NCBI GenBank assembly: GCA_025054855.1
Contig: JANWZS010000001.1
Coordinates: forward strand, 96,036-160,035
Length of the DNA: 64,000 nucleotides
Direction of reading: 5' to 3'
Origin: Candidatus Nitrosocaldus sp.
GTDB lineage: Archaea > Thermoproteota > Nitrososphaeria > Nitrososphaerales > Nitrosocaldaceae
This document shows, piece by piece, positions 8,683-16,400 of this stretch. The notes below the pieces were generated by a model. It was not told the origin of the DNA. It searched no databases and worked only from the letters and a program-made list of their open reading frames with translations. The position numbers and the translations under genes were made by a program. Within the stretch, counting starts at the first letter, position 1. Each line of letters starts with the position of its first letter.

Positions 8683-9189
8683 TTAAGCTGTTGGCTTCTT
8701 GACCACTATCACGCCCTGCATCCATGGGTGTGGTATGCAGTGGTATGGATACTCCCCTGGCTCAACGAATATGAACGACCAACTGCTACCAGGCATCAGA
8801 TAGCCATTCGGTGGCAACTCATCCCAGTGCTCCTCTGCCGTAGAGTCGAATGCCCCACTGTAATGGTCGTGGTAGTGAGTATCCGATGTGACCGTATGTG
8901 CGGTTATATCCTCGTTTATCCACACTACCTTGTTGTCTATGCCTATGTTAACCGTAACCCTCTTCGGTACATAGTTATCCTTCTGGTTAGGGTCGAACGC
9001 ACCGTTGACTATCCTTATCTCAGTCGTCCGTGGAGGGTTGATCCACTCCGCAGGGAATGTGGGCCTCTTATTTATCTCTGGCAGGTATGAGAAGAGGTAG
9101 TAGGATATGGCTACACCTATCATCAGCACGAACGCTATTGCACCTATAACGAACGGACTCTTCTCCTTCATCACTGTACCCATGCTCAT
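8683..9189 (-). CDS. Membrane-anchored cupredoxin (blue copper protein)
   Basis: A 168-residue single-domain cupredoxin tethered by one N-terminal helix (SPFVIGAIAFVLMIGVAISYYLF). Type 1 copper ligands are visible: His in DITAHTVTSD, then Cys-His-Met in PYHCIPHPWMQG near the C-terminus. An HYHDH cluster in the central loop may bind a second metal. Ammonia-oxidising archaea use many plastocyanin-like proteins as soluble or tethered electron carriers, and this is likely one. ATG at 9189 has GAGGTGAGG just upstream and a TATA-like CTTTATAAG further up; an earlier GTG start is less likely. Confidence 0.85.
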   Translation of the reverse strand: MSMGTVMKEKSPFVIGAIAFVLMIGVAISYYLFSYLPEINKRPTFPAEWINPPRTTEIRIVNGAFDPNQKDNYVPKRVTVNIGIDNKVVWINEDITAHTVTSDTHYHDHYSGAFDSTAEEHWDELPPNGYLMPGSSWSFIFVEPGEYPYHCIPHPWMQGVIVVKKPTA

Positions 9190-9275
9190 GCACCACCTCA
9201 CCTCTACACTTCTTTACCACACTTATAAAGGTTAGTAGACATTACTGCTTTTATCGGCAGCAGGGGAATGGAGGT

Positions 9276-9509
9276 ATGCGTGCGTACATAGAGATCGACC
9301 TCGAGCCCGGGAGGGATGTGATAGCATCTGCAAGCATAATAAGGCAGATAGATGGTGTCAGGGAGGCGCATGCTGTATCTGAGCACTGTGATATACTTGC
9401 CATAGTGGAGGCTAGGGACTTTAAGGGTATCTACAACATAGTGATGAGGAAGATACAGATAATCAAGGGTGTGAGCGATACAAGGATACTTCCATGCATA
9501 GATACGTGA
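9276..9509 (+). CDS. Stand-alone Lrp/AsnC ligand-binding (RAM) domain protein
   Basis: A 77-residue RAM-domain protein with no DNA-binding domain: RAYIEIDLEPGRDVIASASIIRQIDGVREAHAVSEHCDILAIVEARDF is the classic effector-binding fold, with CDILA in the place of the usual GxYD. GGAGGT sits immediately before the ATG. It diverges from the cupredoxin gene at 8683-9189 and is separate in sequence from the RAM protein at 3479-3721. It may sense an amino acid or pair with a full Lrp protein elsewhere; the partner is not in this window. Confidence 0.8.
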   Translation: MRAYIEIDLEPGRDVIASASIIRQIDGVREAHAVSEHCDILAIVEARDFKGIYNIVMRKIQIIKGVSDTRILPCIDT

Positions 9510-9569
9510 TTAAAAAATAAAGGGTTGTATTTGCGTGGTTGGTCCTGCCCTATTCTATCCTGCCCTATT

Positions 9570-10858
9570 CTATCCTGCCCTACTCCTATGCCTTATGGCA
9601 AGGAATGCCCCTAACCCTGCCATGCCCATGAGCGGCAGTACGTAGTACATCTCATCGCCTCTGGTAGTTGCTGGGGCTGGTGTATCACTGCTAGCACTCT
9701 TCTTACCCATACCAGCATCCTGCGCATGTACTTTACCATGTACATTGGGGTCTATGGCATACTCAACCTCAACCATCCTAACCGTTATCTGATCCAGGTC
9801 CTTCTTGCTCAGGTTGTACTTGGCAGCAAGGAATGACTTGACCACATCCTCAACCGCAACCACCTCGCTTGGCTCATCCCTGACCTTTATGTCCAGGGTC
9901 TTGCCCATCAATGGCCTCAACTTCCTTACCAGTTCCTCATTCCCTGGTTGCGTTGGTGTTGATTGAACCTGCCTAACATCTATGGTGAATATTATCTTGT
10001 CCCAGTGGAGTGATCCCTGCATTGGCTTGCACTTCACATCCATCTTGTAGGCCAGTGCTGCAACCACCTGTGCCCTGTCCACAGCCTTGACCTCTAGCGT
10101 GTTGAGCCCTGGCTGGAGGTATGCTGATACATCGTACGTATGCACGTTACCCCACCCTGCTGGTGCAGGCTCGCTTGCCACAGAGTTGCCATTTATCTTC
10201 AGATCCATCCACTGATCATCAGCATTTATGGTGAGTGTAGCACTGTACGAGTTCCCTGAAGGTAGAAGGAAGTACCTTGTGAACGTGTATGGGTTGTTGG
10301 TATCCATACCGCTACTCGACCATATAGGCTTTACACCTGCAACCCCGAGATCATTGCTGTTTATTGGTGCTGGCCATGGGAATGTGATGAACACTATCAC
10401 CTCTATCGACGAATGTTGATGTATCGCTAACTACAGTTAGGCATGAATTCGTGGGTTCTGGTGCTGGTGGTTTCTGCTTGTCGCATTTTACAGCGAACTT
10501 CCACTCTGCAACAACCTTTCTATTCGCATCATGGAGCGCTAGAACCCACGTGCCCGCTGGTTCTGTTGTGGATAGCGGTATGCTTACAGTAGCACTACCA
10601 GATGCATCGATATTCACTGTAGGTTAGTGTTGTGTTATCTGGCTTGGTAACAACCAGCGTATATGCTGTGTTTGGATTACCCGATATGGTGACTACGACC
10701 TTTTGATCTACGTCACATGTATAAACTTTCTTATCTGTACCCATTTTTACGGGTCTATTCTCTGGTCTCTGCTGATCTACCTCTATAGTCTGGGCATTAA
10801 TTGCTAATATGGGTAATAAGAGTAAACTTATGACCCATATTATATGTATTTTCTGCAC
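9570..10858 (-). pseudogene. Frameshifted gene for a secreted, membrane-anchored beta-sandwich protein
   Basis: Three overlapping reading frames on the minus strand join into one logical protein of about 430 residues. Frame one (10858 to ~10625) gives a signal peptide (IIWVISLLLLPILAINAQ) and a first Ig-like domain ending TKPDNTTLT. Frame two (~10620 to ~10405) continues VNIDASGSATVSIPLSTTEPAG up to SDTSTFVD. Frame three (~10400 to 9570) continues FITFPWPAPINSNDLG, then a lectin-like domain, a long linker and a C-terminal helix followed by RHRSRAG. Each junction needs a one-base indel, and neither lies in a homopolymer. It is therefore a decaying gene, two sequencing errors, or (least likely) recoding. 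It has a TATA box near 10880. Confidence 0.7.
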
Positions 10859-11092
10859 TACTCCTATCTTAGGAAGGAATTATATAAACATTACTATAAA
10901 TGGTAATTCAGTATGTTAAGATGGTTAATAAGTAAATTATTCAGTCTATAATGCTAGAATATGCAATTGATGATGGTCATTCACCTAAAAATGGTACTAA
11001 CATGGATTATGTTGGTGCATGGCTCATGTTGGTAACTATGATCGTGGTTATAGTATTGCTGTAATGTGGCTGGATGGGATGACAGATGACCA

Positions 11093-12715
11093 TTATGCGA
11101 TGTCCGTACCATCCACACTGGCCTTCACAGAACCGCTGCCTGCACTGTAGCCTAGACTGGCTGGACCAGGTCCCAGCCCACCAGTGGGGGAGGAAGGTGA
11201 AGATGATGGTACCGTAGTTGTAGACTTGCCCATGGTATCCACGCTGCTAGTCTGTACCCTTGCCTCAACCACTGGCTTAACCTCCTTCTCCTTATGCTCT
11301 ATCATTGGCTTTGGTGTGGGCTCCTTTGGAGCAGGCTTTGCCATGGGCTTAGCCCTCTTCAACTGCTCGTTAATGTATCTGTAGAGGTGGAATACACCAG
11401 CGAATGTTACAAGCACCAACCCAATAAGGAAGAGCTGCACGTTCTTGAACCCGTTTATGCCAGCGTAGTATGCTGCTATGTTCAGATACACCTGGAATGC
11501 TAGGAGCACTGCAAGCAGCCACCACCCCCACCTTATGGGTATGTTGAGCCCAACCGTACCTTTAGCCTTCCTTGCTGCAGCCTCCTTCTTGTTCAACTCC
11601 TCAAAGTGCTTAGCCAGCTTGATCATCATGTAAGTGAACCCAAAGGATAATGGCACTAGGAGCAGCATCACCGTATAGAAGAGGATGGGGTCTATGACTA
11701 TCCTATCCAGCAGAGGCTTGTTGAAGTCTGGGTCTATGTAGAAGCCCCAGTAAGTAGTCACTATTATCTGTGCTAGGCTGGTTATGCCTAGTGCAGTTAT
11801 CAATGGTCTATCCTTCCATGAGAGCTTCTTGTACCTGTCTATGAACGGTATCATTGCCAATGCTGCTATGAATAGCCCTGGCCAGAGCACACCTGTGACG
11901 AACTTGTCGTACTGGGTTCTGAGGAATGCGTATATCCCGCTCAGATACCACTCTGGAACAGTGATATCTGGAGGTACTGTAGGGTCGAACTTGTTGCCCA
12001 ACTCCACAGGGAAGACACCAGCGACTATGAATATCATCCCAGATACAGCCATGACCATGGGCACATCGAAGACAAGGAAGCGTGGAAAGTGCACAGCCAT
12101 GAGCCCTAGCATCACTATGGGGAGGATGAAGACATGGAGCGCATAGAACCTGAGCACGAAATCAGCAAAGCCAGCACCAAATACGATCTCCCTCAGTTGG
12201 GGCCCTATGACCGGTATGGAGTTGGTTAGAGATGAGGCTATGCTTATTGCAAGTTCTGCCCTCTCGTTGTATATGATGTCGTAGCCAGTGAACGCCTCCA
12301 GTATGGTCACAGTACCAAGTATAACACCTGTAACCCATAGGACCTCGTTCCTTATCTTGTACCTGCCAGAGAAGTACTGGTAGTACATGTGCGCTAGGGC
12401 AAGGAACACCATTGCGTTGGATGCATGGTAGTGTATGTTCCTTATATGGAAGCCATACGGGATGGTGTTGTTTATGGTCTTGACGCTATCCCATGCCCTA
12501 TCCAGTATGGGCTCATAGTAGAACATGAGAAGGGCACCAGTTATACCCAGTATGATGAACGTTATGAATGTGAGCATCCCAAGGAAGCCCATGGGGCTCA
12601 CGAACCTAGATGGGTAGGTGAACTTTATGCCCACGAATATGGTACGCTCAAGCCCCTGCCAGAGCCACTTGAAGAACCTGACTAGCCCGTTCTCGCCCCT
12701 CTGGATGCTCATCAC
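11093..12715 (-). CDS. Cytochrome b (fused b6/subunit IV type)
   Basis: This is the cytochrome b subunit of a quinol-oxidising bc-type complex, passing electrons from quinol to the Rieske centre and moving protons across the membrane. The 540-residue protein holds the N-terminal four-helix heme domain with paired heme histidines (HIRNIHYHASNAMVFLALAHMYY and YALHVFILPIVMLGLMAVHFPRF), the quinol-site PEWY (TVPEWYLSGIYAFLR), several more helices, and an unusual ~110-residue Pro/Lys/Ser-rich cytoplasmic tail. It overlaps the Rieske gene by 4 bp (ATGA), so the two are translated together. No cytochrome c1 gene is present, as expected where cupredoxins replace cytochrome c. Confidence 0.92.
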   Translation of the reverse strand: MMSIQRGENGLVRFFKWLWQGLERTIFVGIKFTYPSRFVSPMGFLGMLTFITFIILGITGALLMFYYEPILDRAWDSVKTINNTIPYGFHIRNIHYHASNAMVFLALAHMYYQYFSGRYKIRNEVLWVTGVILGTVTILEAFTGYDIIYNERAELAISIASSLTNSIPVIGPQLREIVFGAGFADFVLRFYALHVFILPIVMLGLMAVHFPRFLVFDVPMVMAVSGMIFIVAGVFPVELGNKFDPTVPPDITVPEWYLSGIYAFLRTQYDKFVTGVLWPGLFIAALAMIPFIDRYKKLSWKDRPLITALGITSLAQIIVTTYWGFYIDPDFNKPLLDRIVIDPILFYTVMLLLVPLSFGFTYMMIKLAKHFEELNKKEAAARKAKGTVGLNIPIRWGWWLLAVLLAFQVYLNIAAYYAGINGFKNVQLFLIGLVLVTFAGVFHLYRYINEQLKRAKPMAKPAPKEPTPKPMIEHKEKEVKPVVEARVQTSSVDTMGKSTTTVPSSSPSSPTGGLGPGPASLGYSAGSGSVKASVDGTDIA

Positions 12716-13335
12716 ACATTCACTCCCTTCTCGAACCTGCCGAAGCCTATTATACCATTCTTATCCAGCGAGAATGTTGGAGGAAGTATCCATAGGTAAC
12801 CATTGGCATCAACCTCAAGATCCAGCCTTGGGAGAAGGTTCGCTGGAGGCGACTGGAAGAATGCTGGTCCTGCTATTGCAATACCTGTACGCATATCGTA
12901 TATGCTCCCATGGCATGGGCACTCGCCCCTCTTCTTATTCTCCTGTGGGAAGTAGTTCCATAGGCACCAGAGATGGAGGCAGACATCACTGTAGCATCTG
13001 AATGCTGATACATCGTTCCTTGCACCCCCCATCTCCTCTGGGAGCCTGACTATCTTCCATACCCTGAACGGCTCCTGGTCAAGGACCCTGTCTCCAGTCT
13101 TTGGGTATATGACGGTCTCTGCATGATTCGCAGGGAAGGTCCTGACATTCGCCTGTGTACCATCTGGCAGCTCAACCGCTGTCCTCTCTATCCTGCCTGA
13201 TGCAGCACGGGGCATGAACTTGCCCCACTCTATGAACGGTGTGAATGCCAGTACTGTACCAGCAGCGGCCATGAGTTTGAGGAACTCTCTACGGGATATC
13301 CTCTCCTCCCCCTGAGCCTCTACCCCTGCCATCAC
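12712..13335 (-). CDS. Rieske iron-sulfur protein
   Basis: The 207-residue Rieske [2Fe-2S] subunit of the cytochrome b complex. Cluster ligands are in CLHLWC (Cys and His of the first loop plus the disulfide Cys) and CPCHGS (second loop), separated by an insert (LWNYFPQENKKRGE) shorter than in many bc1 proteins. A twin-arginine signal (ISRREFLKLMAAAG) at residues ~12-30 targets it to the Tat pathway, which inserts the folded protein. It is the first gene of the two-gene operon with cytochrome b (4-bp overlap), with a TTTAAAT-type TATA box about 30 bp upstream of its ATG. Confidence 0.93.
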   Translation of the reverse strand: MMAGVEAQGEERISRREFLKLMAAAGTVLAFTPFIEWGKFMPRAASGRIERTAVELPDGTQANVRTFPANHAETVIYPKTGDRVLDQEPFRVWKIVRLPEEMGGARNDVSAFRCYSDVCLHLWCLWNYFPQENKKRGECPCHGSIYDMRTGIAIAGPAFFQSPPANLLPRLDLEVDANGYLWILPPTFSLDKNGIIGFGRFEKGVNV

Positions 13336-13417
13336 TAGATATTCAGATACGCCTTATTTTAAATTTATTGATGCGAGAGGTTGATTGTGCCTAAACATGT
13401 ATATCATCGTAACCATA

Positions 13418-16400
13418 TCATGTATGATCTGTCTGTGCCTCGCTCATCCTACTACCAGCCCTATGACGCATCACTGCTACCACTGCTCCTACAGATGCTG
13501 CTGCTATCACCAGTCCTATAACGAGTCCTATGGTCAGGCCTTCGCTGTGTGCACTTGACCTAGCATCCTCTATCTGTGCCCTTACCATGGGCTCGTAGTT
13601 GATTGTAGTGAACTCTATGCCTGCAGTGCTCACATGCCCTGCACCATCCTCTGCCATCACCTCTACCCTATGCCTACCATCTATGAGGTCCATGGTGTTT
13701 ATGGTGAACGAGCCTGTATTCTCCACTACCCTAGCATTCCCATCTATCGATATGAGCAGTTGCTTGAGGTTCTCCTCTGCTACGGAGTACCTCAACTCGA
13801 ATACTCCTGATACCGTCTTGCCACTCTCATCCAGTATGGATACTACTGGTGGTGTGTTATCTACACTGAACCTCCTTACCGCTTCAGATAGATTGCCACC
13901 CTTATCCTCCGCAACCACCTTGATCTCATGCACACCATCGCCCAACCTCGTGGTATCTATGCTGATCTGGCCTTGCCTCTCCATCACACTTCCGTCTGGG
14001 AGTATTATCCTGATGGAGCTGATGTTGGCATCCCTAACATCAACGCTGAATCTGAGCATGCCTGCTACTGGCCTTGAACCCATGCCATCTGCATCTTCAC
14101 CCTTGGCACCATCGGTGGTACTGCTACCGCTACTGCTACCATCATCGATGAGATATGCATCAAGCCCACCAACCATTATGAGGGGTGGAGTATTGTCAAC
14201 CGTGAACACTGCGCTACTCAACGATCTATGCCCTGCCTTATCCTTTGCTATTATTGTTATGGTATGCGGCCCATCTGCCAACCTGCTGGTATCTATGCTT
14301 ATCTTGCCTGACCTCAGGCTGCCTTCATTGTTGATGACGGTACTACTGCCATCACCTCTACCGCTACCATCATAGCCGTGTACCTCACCTGCCACTACTA
14401 CTACTACTGCTGCTGCACCCATGCTACTACCACCACCAACACCGCTACCATGACCGTAACCGCTCCCATCCGCAATGCCATCTATCCTGATCATGCCACC
14501 AGCACCAAGCATGGATGATGGTGGTGAACCGTCTATGCTGTACACCAACTCCTCTATGTTATCATCCACAACCTCCACCCCCACATCTATTATACCTCTA
14601 GCGTACTCTGGTGCATCTATCCTGATAGTTGGTGGATAAACATCAGGTATTATGGATGCGGACTTCACCTCTATCTGCAATGGCTCATACAGATCCTGCT
14701 CAGCAGCGAAGAGCGTGGTATGTAGCATTATGGAGTACACTCCAGTAGAGTCTATGGGTATGTAGAGTACGCTAGAGTTCTCTCCATTGTTCTGCGATGG
14801 ATAAAAGCCCCCACCACCACTGACCGCAGTCCTCCCGAGCCAGTCGTTGCTAGGCCAGTTTATGAACGTCTTGAATACACCGCCAGGCACATTGGTAGCT
14901 ATTATCCTGCCCTGAGGATCAACCACGAATACATCCACACTACTCCACATACTCTTCCATGTCAGCTTCATGCTCAGCACGTTTATGCTTGGATCTGTTA
15001 TGTTGAGGTGGTAGTACTTCCACTCGCCAGAGTTGTACCTCCCAAGCATATCGAATGCCCCTGCTATTATGGAGTTATCGTAGAGCAGGGTCACTCCATT
15101 GCTAGTGTACCTCTCCGTGACATCTACCGTTTGGCTGGTTGGAGTGCTGGAATCTTCACTGGAACCAGTGCTCCCAGTACCTGTACCAGTGCCATAGTTG
15201 CTGCTTGTACTGCTGTTGCTGTTGTTGCTGTTGTTTTTACCTATGCTTATACTGGTGCTCTCACCCTTGCTGTTGCTGTTACTGTTGCTGTTGCTGTTAT
15301 CATTAGCATCACTACCACCATTCTTACCATCCATCATCGTGCTTGACTCTACATGCTCATCCACATCAACCACCATCATACTCCCTATCACCACTGGGAC
15401 ATCCTTATCCCTGCTCCCTATATCCACTGGCACTACGAACGATACAGGTATGTTAGTTACCTGTACATCACTGCTCACAGTTATGAAGCCCTGGTATATG
15501 CCCTCCCTTGCATCCTCTGGCACATCTATCTCTACCCTGAACGTTGCCTTGCTCCTGGGCTCTATGAAGAGCATGTTCTTGATCCTCCCATCGCCCTCAT
15601 CCCTCATCACTATACCACCATCCACATCCACCATATCCCATCTATCCTTCTTGTAGAATGCCACCACCAGCCTGTACTCGAATGGCTCGGCATCCTTCTG
15701 GGTATTACCGAACCAGTAGGAGATGGTACGTGGTACAGGGTACACACCAAGGAGGAGTTCACCATCCACACGCTTGAACGGCTCTATAACTGAGAGATGC
15801 TGTACAGTACCCCATGCCCCAGCCCTGTTTATCATGGCGGTCTCTGTGTATGTTAGGCTTGAGTTCCTATCCTCATCCCTCCACTCGTATGCGTAGAGCG
15901 ATGCTATCCTCAACTCATTGGCGTAGAGAGGGTCTCTAGTATTCATGAAGCTCTCGAATGGATAGTATACCTTCGCTACCATGAGATCCGAGTCCTTGAC
16001 CCTATCCGTATCTATATCAAGCGAGCCTATACTTATGCTCTTACTCTTGGCCTCTTCCTTACCATCGCTGCTGCCTTCAGTACCAGCACCATTGCCAGTA
16101 CCTGCACCAGCACTACCCATACTACCTATGGCAGCCCCGTTCTTACCAACCCTTATGTAGTTTGGTATGTAACCGTAATCCTCGCTGTTGAATGCTGGGT
16201 CCTTCTCCCTGGGTGTGGTTCTGCCATCTACGCTGCTTGCAGAGATTAGCCTGAGCATAGTTGGCTCTATGCTCACCTTGAGCCTCTCATCGCTACCATT
16301 GACTATGGTGAACTCTGCAGCCTTGCTGCTTCCCTTGCCTATGTACCCTGCGTACCACTTGCCAGAGATGATATCGGTGCGAGTGGGAAGTGTTAGTCTG

